A stretch of DNA of 64,000 nt from Inia geoffrensis (Eukaryota > Chordata > Mammalia > Artiodactyla > Iniidae), in the NCBI GenBank assembly GCA_036417435.1, contig CM070904.1, positions 65,439,408 through 65,503,407 on the forward strand, written 5' to 3'. Each line of letters begins with the position of its first letter. Within the stretch, counting starts at the first letter, position 1. Made by a program: the position numbers and the translations under genes. Below the pieces are notes generated by a model that had not been told where the DNA came from, made no database searches, and saw nothing but the letters and a program-made list of their open reading frames with translations. Shown here piece by piece: positions 25,625 to 39,339 of this stretch.

Positions 25625-26095
25625 TAATACTTAGCATTTAGATAGAGTTTTCCCCTCACCAAATCACTTCTTTATAAGCATTAATTAATTCACACATTAT
25701 CCTAGCAAGAAAAGTAAAAATAAACGATAAAATGTTTCTCTACTTCAAAGTTGGGTAAACTGAGGCACAAAAGAGGCAATTCTGTCATGATGATGACACC
25801 AGTGCTTCAGAATGTGGACTGTATTGTCAGGCATTTCCTTGTGGGGTCTGTATGTGCCATTAAGCTAAATCTGAAATTAATTTCTGCCACAGGCACTGTG
25901 TGGGCTTTAATGACGTTGCAAAGGGCAATTATGATTCCCATCTCTGCCAATGGCTATGAGGAGTTGGACAAAATCTTTTTGCCTTATAATCTATGAAATG
26001 GAAAAAATATTCACATACTATATATACATACACACACTCACACACACACATATAGGATGCCTAGTAAACGCTCAACAAATGGCAGTCATTATTCA
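25625..26095. repeat. Two MIR copies in opposite orientation
   Basis: A reversed MIR spans about 25625-25790 (ATTATCCTAGCAAG, AAACTGAGGCACAAAAGAGG). A forward one spans about 25925-26095 (GAGTTGGACAAAATCTTTTTGCC, TGCCTAGTAAACGCTCAAC) and is split by a TA/CA run at 26019-26054. Confidence 0.6.
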
Positions 26096-26669
26096 CCATT
26101 AGGAGGAATTCATAAGACAACTGCTAACAGTAAGCTAATGGAATATTTCAAGTACTCTGACAGGAAATGGAGCCATAACCCTAACTAGGTGTTCAAATGG
26201 AATAAAATATGCCAAAGCCCTTGGAAAAATATTAATGGCACAACTTCCAGGGTAATGCTTAATAGTTCACATTATATGCAATTAATGTACTCCCAGTGAG
26301 TACATGTTCATCTCAAATTACTGGTTTCTACCCTTTTTAACATTAAAAAAAAACCCTCATAGATTCAAGATATTGATTTTACCTTTTAGCATCCATTGAT
26401 GGAGAAAATAATGACTAAGAACTACAGTGAACTCCGTGACACCGTTGTGACACTTCTGAACAGATGTATGTTTTTATTCTAATCACAAGACACACCACAT
26501 ACATCCAAAAAAACAACTTGTAGAACATACATGTGACAATCGTATGTGTGGTGCACATGTGAATTTGAGAAACTTTTGCAATAAATTCAAGATTCCTCCG
26601 AGGTCCGCAGCCCTCAGTGTGGGAACCACTCTCCCAGAGGCTAAGAAATAACATACTGTTCAACACTCT

Positions 26670-27175
26670 TTTTTTTTTATAGTAAGAACTTATGGGGTTT
26701 TTTTTTTACATCTTTATTGGAGTATAATTGCAATACAATGGTGTGTTAGCTTCTGCTTCATAACAAAGTGCATCAGTTATACATATACATATGTTCCCAT
26801 ATCTCTTCCCTCTTGCGTCTCCCTCCCTCCCACCCTCCCTATCCCACCCCTCTAGGTGGTCACAAAGCACTGAGCTGATCTCCCTGTGCTATGCGGCTGC
26901 TTCCCACTAGCTACCTACCTTACGTTTGGTAGTGTATGTATGTCCATGCCTCTCTCTCGCTCTGTCACAGCTTACCCTTCCCGCTCCCCATATCCTCAAG
27001 TCCATTCTCTAGTAGGTCAGTGTCTTTATTCCTGTCTTACCCCTAGGTTCTTCATGACATTTCTTTTTCTTAAATTCCATATATATGTGTTAGCATACGG
27101 TATTTGTCTTTCTCTTTCTGACTTACTTCACTCTGTATGACAGACTCTAGGTCTGCCCACCTCATTACAAATAGC
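26670..27175 (-). mobile_element. 5'-truncated cetartiodactyl L1, reverse orientation
   Basis: The tail (T-rich, 26670-26708) leads into CATCTTTATTGGAGTATAAT, the reverse of the L1 3' end seen at 16779, and continues further into the element. A target duplication TCAACACTCT lies at 26660-26669 and 27176-27185. Short extra bases sit within the tail. No ORF2 protein is intact. Confidence 0.85.
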
Positions 27176-27287
27176 TCAACACTCTGTTGCACAGCTGATA
27201 TCCACCAGGAAAAACTGAGCAGCACAGTCAGCTTCCACGTGCCTAAAAATTTTCAAATGGAACTTCATAAAATGAAACTTAGGTCCT

Positions 27288-27425
27288 CATAGTGTTTTTG
27301 AGCTGGAAGAGTATTTAGAAATCTTTCGATGCAAGTTATCCATTTTAAAAAGAATAACACTGAGATCCAGAGAAGCAGTGTTTTCACCTCACAAACTACC
27401 AGATAACGGTAGAACTCGATACTTA
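27288..27425. repeat. MIR-like old repeat
   Basis: GAGCTGGAAGAGTATTTAGAAATC followed by ACTGAGATCCAGAGAAGCAG resembles the segment at 15710. The family is not resolved. Confidence 0.35.
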
Positions 27426-27889
27426 AAGTTTTAATTACAGCGCACTGTGTGTATATGTGTATGTGTATAAATATATAAGCTGACAATATGGGGCACTTCT
27501 AAAAAAAAAAAACAGACCACTGTATAATAAACTCTTTTGATTTTTTGGTTTTTGTTATTATTTTTTTTTGGTCAATCCTAACAGATATGATACAAGATTG
27601 CTACCCACAACTCTCAAGCGGCACTCAAAATCTTTTATTGTAATGGTTCCTTTTTCCCTTCTTTATCTCCTCAACCTTTTTTCCATTAATACAGTGATAA
27701 AATGGGGGTGCTATGTACATGTTTTTAACATAATTGGTTTAACATAAAATCCAGTTAAGATAAGCCAACCACTACAGAGAAAATAAAAACTTTAAATCTA
27801 TTTTCATCACACTTATAAATGTGTGCATTTTTAAGCTGCCGGAATTTTAAATATATTTTCATTTCTCCTCATCTGGAGAATTTACATGC

Positions 27890-28200
27890 TTGCAGGAAAA
27901 CCTTGTTGAAACCTTATTTTGGTCTTCATGGAACATAATCTCAACATCTCGGACAGCCTAAAGCATGCTGAATTACATTTGCAGCTTCCTCTGGGGCTCT
28001 GTGAAGCTCTATTAGTATTACATATTACACATAAGTTACTTTTAATGCTCTTCCAAGGCTTGTTAAATGCTACACAAACTTTACACTTCATGGCTCTAAT
28101 GTTTAACTTACCTATCAGTAAATTTGAACCCATAATTCATTTAATTGTCCACGTTGGTGATTTCTACCCATTATTATTTCTAAATGAGTTTTTTTAAAGA
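27890..28200. promoter_or_regulatory. Candidate conserved noncoding element
   Basis: The block is free of repeats and has overlapping open frames on both strands (92 and 83 codons) without coding-like composition. It is rich in homeodomain-type cores such as TAATTCATTTAATTG near its right end. Its role as an enhancer is inference. Confidence 0.3.
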
Positions 28201-28779
28201 ACTAGATTTTGTTTAATAGCAGTTACTGATCATGTACATGAAAAGAAATTCCTTGAACCTTTGCCCCAAACATTCAACAAGGTAAAACCAAAGATGTAAA
28301 ATGTGGTGGCTTAATTATTTAAACTATGACATTATGAACAGGCACAAACAATGTATTCAAAGATTGTGCATTAAATGTGACTGTTGCACTTACTGGGAAA
28401 TTTAAGTACCATCTAGTAAAACAAACGTAAACAAGATGATTGTAACAGGTGAAAAATGTTTGTATTTATTTCAGGTTTAGACTATGCTAATTTTTCTTTT
28501 TGTAAGGCGAACCTAAAATACACTATTTAAAAATTCACAATACTACTCTTTGCATATCTTCCCAACAAACTGCATTTAGATTGCATATACTTTTGATTTG
28601 ATAGAATTCTGTCCTGAGCTACATGCAACCTAAAAATCATGGCCTTTGAAGAAAAGCAATGTTGAAATATTAGTTACTGTGCATCACTGAGGAAATCTTT
28701 GTGGCTGAAAATCTGACAAAATTTTATTTTCAAACAGGTTTTTATTAAGTTTTTTTTCTAGAACACTAATCTCATTTAA

Positions 28780-28782
<3 letters not shown>

Positions 28783-28810
<28 letters not shown>

Positions 28811-28819
28811 CTACATATA

Positions 28820-28855
<36 letters not shown>

Positions 28856-28867
28856 TATATATATATA
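28783..28867. repeat. (TA)n microsatellite with near-palindromic centre
   Basis: The 85-bp TA array is interrupted by CTACATATAGTA near 28811 and by TAG near 28851. The array is almost self-complementary and could extrude a cruciform. Confidence 0.92.
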
Positions 28868-31800
28868 CAGCAAATAAGCCCAAGGGTATAAACAAACTAA
28901 TGAAAACTTTCATATTCCTGAATGTCACAGCAATGGTAGCCTCACATCAGTTGCATTTGGAAGGAGAAATCTTAATGTTTCTTTCCTGTCTTCATTGCCT
29001 AATATCAACTCAACAATGCAATTATTATACAATTATTCTTAATTTCTATTTAGGAATTAAATTTCAATCATTTTTATTTCAGATCATTAAGAATATTATG
29101 AAAACAACCAGGCTTACCATGGTTATCTGTCAGAAGTACTCTCTTCAACAATTTATGCCTCATTTTATTTTAGTGGGGAAACTGTCTGATACCAGCTTAT
29201 TTCAAAAATAGAGAAACAAAACAAAAACAAAGAAGATTAAAAACACAGACAAGATAGAATCCGGAATTTAAGTGTTTTTAGTAGATTAAAAAAACTTTGT
29301 GGAATTATTCAGCCACAACTAAGTACATGTCAAACGATATTTGGAAAATAACAGTAATATTTGGATATCACTGTAAATTTCATAAAAATGAGATTTCCAA
29401 GAATACTGCTCTTTTATTTTAACTTAATTTTCAGGCAACTTAAGAGTGACCTATTTATGGCAGAAGCTTTCTTAAGGAGATAAAAGAGCCCAACTATTTG
29501 TGAAAAGAGGTGAGCAGTGAACATTTTTTTCTCTTTCCATGTAAATATTATAGGGAAGTAAAGTATATGCTTATGGTTAAGAAAATTAGCTATTCAACAG
29601 AGTTATATCTAGTTTTGATATAATCATAAATTTGAGTACTCCCCAATATATTGTTGTCATTTATTTAAAAGAAAATTATATTTGATTCTTTTAATAATTA
29701 TTTTAGGAAAAAAAGGCCACGTTTTGATATTGAATCCTATTTTTTTTTGTATATTATAAAAGCACAGATTTCTGAGCATTTAAAAAGAGCTTCTGTGAAG
29801 AGATGACATAGTCATTGAGAATTCTTGAAAAGAAAATTAATATGATGTCATCAGAATAATTGAACCTTGAGTACCTTACCCTGTTATTTTGATAGATGAG
29901 TTAGAAAATTAGGCGGGGGGGAAACACCAAAGAAAACACACTTATCTTATAGACACCCACACACTACCCTGTGCTCACCATTCCTACTACAAATAAGAAT
30001 AATGTCTGTGATAGCCAACCCTAACCAGTGCCTTAATTAACTGGTATTAAGTGGTAATTAAGATGATGCCAGTTAAGTTTTAATTTTAAAAAATTAAGTA
30101 CAAACTCAGTTATTCAATAAAGAGTTGTAGTCATTTGGTGTGTTTCTAGGTGCAGAATATAGCAATTTACTATTGACAAGCACTAACAGACGAGGTCATT
30201 TCACAAGTATAGTGTGGACAAAGGTGAACCGGGCAACTGATGAAATCTGTGGCCAAGGCGAAATAGCAATCTCTGAGCCAAACGGTAATAAAGTTACTGA
30301 AATGAAGCAATGTAGTTTCTACACCGAACTGTCATAAAGGAGGATATGGGCTTCAAACTGGCATGTCACGAGTAATTAAAATATTATTCCTCTTTTTTAA
30401 AAAGTTCCAAATGGCTTTAATAGTCTTATTGATTTTTTATTCAAACAGCTAAAAGTGAGGTTAGGAGGACGCTGCCTGGCTGTAGCGAAGAGTGGGCAGT
30501 GTCGAGGTTTGGAGGGATGGAGGGCGAGTTCTGCAAGGGCAGAAAAAGGAAAAGAAAGTAGATGTATTAACACACTGGAGACAATGAATGCTTCCACAAA
30601 CAGAAGACTACACTGCCCCAAAGGAAAAAAGCTAAAGGGATTCAGAAGTTACCTATGATATGAACACTTAAAAAGCAATGGCTGCACATTGACTATATTT
30701 ATTGTTCACAGGGATACAGAAAGTTTCTATGAGACAAGATGACAAATGTAAAGTTCTCAAAATAGATTTCTCCTGAAGATTCCAAGATATTCGCTATACA
30801 AGTCTCTCCAATTGATCCTCGAGTTGAAATGACTGGCTTGTCTGGTCAAATACTTGGTCAATTGATTCAGGACAGGTGTGACTGATACTGTTAAGTGCCA
30901 GCATAAATAAAGCTTTAAGAAAATGCATTTGTTTTGTGTGCCTAGCTTTCCCCCGCTAGGAGAGACTGAGCTTCTTGCTAATAAGAGATAAAACCTGTTA
31001 CAGCCACTTTTGGTATCATTTTTGCTATTCTCATCTCGAAAATAAAGCAGATCAGATATTTTTATATGTATGAATGATTTCCATGACACGTTATGGAATC
31101 AGAAACCTTACAGCTAGAAATAATCAAAAGATCATCAGACCCAGGATCCTACCTTATCTTAAATATGAGTGACAAGGCTCTCAACAGTAGTGAAAAACAT
31201 GTTTGAGAAAAAGGACTGTGAAAATGGAGATGGCTGTTTTGTATATGTATGCTTGAGTGTAAATCTTCATACAATCAGGGTGCCATACTGAGGACTCGGC
31301 TTCCTCATACAGCCAAATTTCCACTGACACCACATAACTTGGCCCCTTGGCAAATACAGAGAAGGAACACATCCACCTTGCAGTAAAGTGAGCTGTGCAG
31401 CCCAAATCCAAATCCAGACACTCCTTAGCAACAACGCACTCCTCTTTGCAATGAAGACATTCCTAAAAAGTGGTATTTAGCCATAAACAGCTTCCATACC
31501 AATTCTTTATGTAATCCACTTTGCAACTAGCTAATTACATGTGATCACCTTTCACTTAATTGAAACTACATTCACATTATTCAATAATTAAATGATTTGT
31601 CTAAGGAGAAATATAAAACACAAAACAGTTCATTTGGAAAGGATACAAACAAATCACTAGGCACCTAGGACCCAAGTCAGAGAATCAAGAGGACCTTAGT
31701 TTTAAAAGGAGAAAGGCCAAAGGTTTGGAGATTATTACTATTATTTTTATTCCCTCCAAAGCTTGATCCCATGTTACAAATTACAGCATTCCCCACTGAG

Positions 31801-33241
31801 CTGTTGCACCCAAGAAGCGATTTGCTATGTGACCAAGGATCTATCTGCACAGGACATTACAGACCTCAGATTCCACTACCCGAGAAGCCCCCTCTTGCCA
31901 GTATGTGCCCAGCCCCAATAAAGCAAGATAAACATAGAACACACATGCTCCCGGAATGAAAGTTGGTTTTCTTCTCATATCTATGAGCAAAAAATAGAAT
32001 GGTGTTTTAAAATGGTCAGGCCAATCAATTTATTTTTTCTCTCACTCTTGGAAGCTCCAGGAGGAAAAGAAAAAAAAAAAAAAAGAAAGAAAGAAATACA
32101 CTGGCCAGATGTAAACTGTTATTTATATTTATTTTCTCACTGCTTTACAAATGTTAACATATGCTGTCATATGACAGCCCATAAGGAAAATAACAATACA
32201 AATATTAACCGAATAAGGAATGTTCGATTAAAACTAATACACAATTGACTGCAACTGTTTCTGTACTATGAAGCAAATGATAAGTATTTGTAAAATCTTC
32301 CCTAAAGTTGTGTGTCTGCTACACAAATTTTAAAAATTCTGTGCCAATGTAGTGAGATCAGTTAATGTTACAGTAGTAATCATTAGAGTTCTGACAAATA
32401 AAATACCCTCCTGATGCAGAAAGCAATTGTGTCAATGAGCCATCTCCATTTCTTAAGAATAAAAGTCATCCATACAATTCTCCAAAACTGTGAAATTCCA
32501 GCTTGGAGGTCTATGGTCCTTAGAAAGAAATATAAAGTAAGATTTAGCAAGGATACAAGCTACCCATTAGTGAAAAATATGAAGATTAAGCAACCTCTAG
32601 ACTGTCCTTGGTTTATTTTGCTTTTTATTTTGGTAAGGCTAAATGACCTTCCTCTACAGGAAATAAATCTGTATGGAGCTGAAAATCATAGGCAATTATT
32701 GCACTGACCAACAAGAGAGTCCTCTCAAATTATGGTTTTAGATGTACCAAATGCAGGTGGAAATGTGTTTGTGAAAAGCAAGGTAAAGCAAAACCCAGGC
32801 CGACTTGCACTACTGCTGTAGAACAGAATTGAGTTTAGTTCTGTGCAAGATCTCACGCTGCCTGTCTGTGACATAATAGTGTCAGCTAAATGAAAGGTTT
32901 TATTTAGCGCCAATTTTAACAAAACCCAATGTTTAACTTATGACACAACAGGGATTTGGAGGTCTTCCTCATCACCTTAAAAGGAAGTAAACCAGAATCC
33001 AGCATGAGATGAAGGTGCCATTTCATCTTGTACGGTTCCCACCCCCACCCCAGGTAATAACTTATTTATTGGTAAAATAAAGGCCTATAGCATTAGCTAA
33101 AGAGACACAATTACAAGATTACATGGAGTCAGTGTTCACCTGTACACCATGGTTTGTCTGACCACAAAGAACCATCCGTTTCAAATCTTTTCATTTCATA
33201 CAAACTCTTTATTGCTTCAATAAAACTAAAATCTACACACT

Positions 33242-33274
33242 TGTGTGTGTGTGCACGTGCGCGCACACACACAC
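33242..33274. repeat. Alternating purine-pyrimidine tract (Z-DNA-prone)
   Basis: There are 33 bases of unbroken purine/pyrimidine alternation: TG repeats, then GCACGTGCGCGC, then CA repeats. The two arms are complementary around the centre. Confidence 0.9.
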
Positions 33275-34210
33275 TACGTGAGGAAGAAAGAGCATTCCGT
33301 TTTAACCACAGAGCAGCAATAAAATCAAATATCCTTTCTATACCAAAGGCATCGCCTGGATTAGAAGATACTTGCCGATTCTCAAAGCAAGTCCAGTTAC
33401 CATAACAAATGTACATTTTACCAGCCTTGGAATTCTAATTGTGTTTAACACAGTTTCGTGTTGCATCAAAGTACAAAATCAATACCATTTGTCCAGCTCA
33501 CAGGAAAAATGGAATCTATAAACGCCTCTTACTGAGTAATTAAACACCTATTATTGTCATGGGTAGTGAAACAATGAATATGATAAGATAAATTTTTGCA
33601 AGAAAATACTGCAGTGATTAATACCTCCCTGCGTATTAAATAAAAATGACTGCCTTTTGTGCAGAACTGCTGGCAGAAGAACGGGGACGTGAGAAGTAGT
33701 TGCCAGTGCCACAATAACAGGCTAACCTTGAACTGAACTCTTTTCCTCAAGAAATTAAATGCTGTAGCAGGACTTTAAATCCCCCCACTTAGAGCTCATT
33801 TGTGCGCCATGTAACCTGCAGTTCCTGAAAAGAACTCATTATCTTCAAAAGGAGAATCCCTTTATAATTTCTTTATGAATGTATATATTGTTTCTACAAA
33901 AAAAGTATTTCAGGGTCCAAAAAGGATAAGAATATTAACAGTGTAAGCAAGGCAGAGACTTGTACCAATCAGATACCATTTCTGCTTCCAGGAATTCAAG
34001 TGCAGAATGCAATCTGTTTTGGAAAACTGAACATTAGATTGAGAATGAGGTTAGAGGAAATGCATATTTAGAAAAAGAGATTAATCTGTGAGACTGATGC
34101 TAACGGTCGTGCTTATTCTGGTGCTGGAGTTCCTGTGTTTTTCTGGGTCTCTCTGTCTGTCTGTCTCTGTGGCATAGGTATGATACCCCTCATTCTACGC
34201 ACACCCCCCA

Positions 34211-34211
34211 T

Positions 34212-34254
<43 letters not shown>

Positions 34255-34255
34255 C
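34211..34255. repeat. (CA)n microsatellite, interrupted
   Basis: CA repeats with one AAA interruption near 34239. A short TCTG cluster lies just before at 34152-34170 and a T17 run after, near 34297. Confidence 0.92.
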
Positions 34256-35709
34256 TCCCCACCCACCACATGGTTCCTCCATCATCTCTCTGCCTTTTTT
34301 TTTTTTTTTTTTTAACTTAAGAATGATGTACCGGGAACAACTACAAAGTACAAAAGATGAATCTATGGATGTGACACTTGTAAAGGGTAACCCTATTTCA
34401 CAAGTGAGATGGGACAAAAAAGAAAGAAAAAAAGGCCACTGAAGCAATAACTGCTCACTGAATTACCATTAAATTCTAAGATTTACAATCCAACATACAG
34501 TAAGTGCATATCTAATGGAGTTTGTCCTCTAAAAGAATATAAAGTGAATCTTTGCAGCATAAGATGTGTGTAGATGATGTATGTTTCTTTTAATCCAGTT
34601 TTTAAATTTAAGACAAAAAAGAGTTCAAAACACACAAAAAAGAACACGTTGATGCAACACCAGCAAAATCCCAAGGCAAACTTAGAAGCTTACCTAATTA
34701 TAAATGCACTTTATAGTAACTATTCTCATTTTCTATCAAACTGAATTCATTCCTCCAAAGACAAAAGTAAGACATATAATCAAATAAGTAGAGCAAAACA
34801 GAAGTCATGATATCTTTCACACAGCATTAGTACATGAACAGTTAACCTTTTTGAATCGTGTGTTAAATTAAAAAAAAAATCCTGAATCCAAATGATTGGT
34901 TATAAATTGCTACATTTTTTGCTGAAGGAAAAAAATAAGACAGAGAGTTTGTTAGTAGTATTGAGTCATTTAATAAAGGCAAATAAATTCGTATGTTGAC
35001 AACATGGAGAGAATTCAAATATGATACTAATGTAATCCAATATCAACAATATTATGACTATGTTCATTTTTATTAACACAAACAACCCCCAGAAAGGAAT
35101 TTACTATTTTGGAGCAATATCACTTAAAATACTCTAATTAATTCTTTAATAACCATTAAAAGAAAATTCTAATCATCATTCTCTATGCTGCTTTCTAAAG
35201 GAAACATTCAGGAAATAACTCCCATTTTCCACCTCACGACAAACTCTTAATAAAACCTATCATATCATGGATAATATTTTAGCAAAAGCTTTCTGGAAGA
35301 GGAAAATTGATATAAGGTAGCTTAAGTAATGTTATTAGATGATTTATTTTATTTAGATAAATAGGTCTTTTTTAAGCAGTATCTCAGAAGTCGCTGTCCT
35401 TGAATTAAGTAATATATAAAACTATTACGCCGATTTTGCAAACCTATGCTTTGCTCTTCTCACCTCTCCCCCACATGATCTGAATTTTATTTTAAAGGAT
35501 TAACAAGTAACACATATGATCAGCAATGATATCCTTGTTCTTTTAAACCTTAGTGAATCAAGTCTGCTAAAGGTGAAATAGTGGAATTATCAGTACAAGT
35601 GGCTGTGTCATCAGAGCCTTCAGAAAGGTGCTGTATAGAAACGCCTAAATAAACAGCAGCATAAAGGATTTTATAGATGAGATATATACGTACAGACCTC
35701 TCTCTTTCA

Positions 35710-35719
35710 TACACACACA

Positions 35720-35751
<32 letters not shown>

Positions 35752-35752
35752 G
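35710..35752. repeat. (CA)n microsatellite
   Basis: A CA run with one TA interruption near 35726. Confidence 0.92.
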
Positions 35753-36119
35753 AGCCTGACTCTGGTTATTAAAAATATAAAATAGATTCACTACTGTATA
35801 TAAACCAAAAGGTATTTGTAATCCCCCTACCACATTAATTTTAACTTTAATGCTAGTTTAAATGATGCACCATTTTCTGCCCCCTTTTGCCAAGATATGT
35901 GAAAGATCATCTTAAAAATCAGTTGGTTAAAGCCCCTCTCTATGCTACAGTGAGCTGGAGAATTTCCAGCATCTGATGAAGACCAGTGGACCACCTGATA
36001 CTTTTTCAGCAGGGTGATAAAATTAAAGGATGGCTTTGATTTGCTTGAAGGATTACTTCCCTTACTTAATTGTTTAAAGTGCATGGTATTAACACAAAGA
36101 AGGGGGAAAGAAGAAAATT

Positions 36120-36620
36120 AAGGTGACTGTAGAGCCCAAGCTAATTGCAAGCTGATTAGATTGTGCCATGCAAGAGCTCTCCCTCCGTTACATACCATCA
36201 CCAGCTCTGGTCTTTTCCACCCTGCTGCTGCAGCAAACAAGCTGCTTTGCTAACAAAGTGGTCAGCTCGGGCACTTGCACAGCAGCTCACAGGGTCCACA
36301 GACGGCTGCTCTCCATGCAGAGAATCTCGAACTCCATTTTCCAATCTGATTACACGGCTCCTTGTTCCAGCAGCCTTAAACCTTCATGGCAGTTTACCAA
36401 CATTTTCATCACTTTTTTCTTTTACAAAGCAAAAGAACTGATAAGCTCTCAGGTACCCAGGATCTCATAGTCAATGGCTGGCCAGCAGCCAGCATTCCCT
36501 CACCACACAACTGCTTCAGGCCACACTGCATAAAGCAGACAGGATTTACCAAACAGCACAGAACTATTTGAATTTTGCCATGTGTACAAGGAAGCAACAT
36601 GTTTCTGTCCTTACAGACGT
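36120..36620. promoter_or_regulatory. Candidate conserved noncoding element
   Basis: The block is more G+C-rich than its surroundings, has several overlapping open frames on both strands and contains homeodomain-type words (CTAATTGCAAGCTGATTAG near 36139). It includes no repeat I recognise. It could be an enhancer or an unannotated exon; no convincing splice-site pair with a long frame was found. Confidence 0.3.
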
Positions 36621-38786
36621 CGACTGTTTTGTCTAATCGCATCTAGGAAATACAGAGACCTAATAAGTGCTCTGCCTGCCCCCACCCCCATAAAAAAGAG
36701 GCACTGCAAAGCAAACCAACGAACATATGCCCATGAATTCACTATTCCCGTAACTGATGTGCTTGGGGACTCTGCCTGGTAAATGCAAAGCACTAATAAC
36801 CGGTTTTAAAAGTCCCGGTCTGATTACCTGGACCAATTACCTCATTGACCATGAAAATGATCCTAGTGACTTTTCATTAAAATCTAAAATTTTGTGGACT
36901 ACACAAAACACCTGATTAGCATCTTAAAACTTTGGCAACCCCCTAGAACTTTAAAAAAGACACACCAAAAGATGCAGAAATGAAGCACAAAATCTATCAT
37001 CTGAAACCACCTCATGAGAATTCATCTTACTTCCCTGAATTGCCAGAAATCACATCATGCAGTTAGCAGGAGTATCTATGTAATACATTCACGTTCAGAA
37101 GTTTAAAACAATGACTGCTCTAACATTTCAAGTAGAAAACCTATGTGTAGACTCTTCCTCCTATGTAATATTTTAATTCATTTTTACCTATAGCCCATAG
37201 GCCTAAAATGTAAAATAAACATGGGCCTAAAATGTGAGCTTTACAGTGAGATAATGTAAATGTTCATTTACTGTCTGCTTCCGTTCAACCAAAAAACAAT
37301 AAACAAAAAACAATAACAGAGCCTCCTTCGGCCACGGTCAATAGCTTTCTAACAAAGATGAGGAAAAGAAAAATGGCTTTTAATGGCTGCGGCTCTTCCT
37401 GGTTTGTTTTTGCATAATACTGATCAATAGTAAAGGGTTTGGAAGGGGAGGGGAGGGGATGGAGAGGAGTCTACAGTTATGGGAAAAATGTACAACTCAG
37501 CTCGTACAATGCCTCAGTATGCCAGCTCACCAGTGCGCTGACCCTCTCTGTATCTTGGAGTCATTAACTGGAGTCCCAGCCCTGCCTCCAGGACGAGGGG
37601 ATTTGAACTGACACACCGAAGTGGGGAGATTCGGGATTCTGAGCGTGCCACACAGAAGGGTCATTCCTCTTCACTGATGAGGATGCTTGTCCCCTGGGGA
37701 GGGGAAAACTGGATGAGTGACTGTCACAAGATTCAGGCAATGGGCGTGCTTCTGACTCAGGAATGGACTCTGACAGCCACCCTGCTTCAGTCCAGCCGCT
37801 CTGAGTGGGAGCGATTTTAGGGCAGCAGCATTGACAGGTACATGCAAAAGTTACGGGAGAATGGAAAAGAGAGGAAAGAGGGAAGGAAGGAGCAAATGCA
37901 ACAGCAACTCCTTTTTGAGACATATGCATACAAGAAATAAACATTTTTCCTTAATGCAAAGTTGCCATTGCCCAACAGACAAAAGATGTGTTTGTGGATG
38001 GGCATATTTAGAACACCCACAGCATTTCTGAGTGGATTTTAAAAGAGGATGTGCATTTTAAAAACTGATCGACTAGGCTGACGTGTACACATGCACATCC
38101 ACAATACTGTAAAACTCTGTAAACTCACAGAAAGTATACACACCCACCCATATACATATTTGCATGTGGGTGGTATTCTGCATAAATGACTGTCAACTTA
38201 AAATGCCATTCTCTAATTTATATGCAAATTCTACCTCTGGTAAAATAAAAACATATTTTAAGCGGCTTATAGTGCCAACACATTATTCCCATGAATGATT
38301 CCTAGTAAACTATTTATGCCAACTGTGGTGGGTTTTTTTTTTTTTATATTTATTGGATGGTGAACGAAACCACTTAAACTACAGTTGTCTGTATGAATCA
38401 GTAATTTTCATGTTTCTAATTAAAATGTAAACAGCGTAATGAAGACATCAAGTTTTTAGGCAAATGTCTCTTCCAGTGCCACTTGGGGTATGATAATTAC
38501 TGGAGCAGATCTATGGATGCTTCTGAATCCCCTACAAGTCCAGATTAAAAGCATTACTGCTAAACCTGGCTTTTTACACGAGGGAATTGTGTACTCTAAC
38601 CCATTCCCAGTTTGCTTACAGATGCACAATGGCACCACCTTGAAAACCTGGTCATTAAAAAAAATCAAAATGGAAAATAACAAATGAAGTAATTTATATT
38701 TAAAATGTTGATGATAAAACATTAACTGGCAATCAAAATGCTGGAACCAGATCTACTCTGATCTGATTCCCTGCCATTAGCCTCTT

Positions 38787-38822
38787 GAAAAAAAAGAAAA
38801 GAAAAGAAAACGAAAGAAAGAA
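38787..38822. repeat. (GAAAA/GAAA)n simple repeat
   Basis: Irregular A-rich GAAA-type units. Confidence 0.75.
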
Positions 38823-39301
38823 CAGAAAAACAGAAACCAAACAGTGTCTACCCTAAATTTCTAGAGCCCAGGTCTGGGTTGAGGGGTGAAGCAATAAACT
38901 GATTCCAGATTCAAAGATAACATTAACTTCCAAGATTTATTTTGTTTAGATGAACAGTTTAAATGAAATAAGTTCACAAAACACAAAATAGCAAAATTTT
39001 AAAATAATATATAATCCATGGAGTAAAAATGTGTCATTTTCCCTTCTTATTTTCAAGAATGTAAAAGTGCCTTTGATATGAAGCTGTAATCTGTTTTCAT
39101 TTTTATTTCAGCATCTATTTCTCTCAAATTCGTCAAAATTTATCCTAAAGCAAATGACCTCTTACACATGCTGAATACATACATCACCTCTTCTGCCTAC
39201 AACTGTTAATTGAACTTCTCTCTGAAGCCTATTTTTCCAAGTTAACCAGTGTGCTTGCTTTACGTATTTACTACCTAGCACCTGAACAGTTCCTTTCTAA
39301 A

Positions 39302-39305
<4 letters not shown>

Positions 39306-39334
<29 letters not shown>
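39306..39334. repeat. (TA)n microsatellite
   Basis: An uninterrupted TA run of 29 bp. Confidence 0.92.
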
Positions 39335-39339
<5 letters not shown>

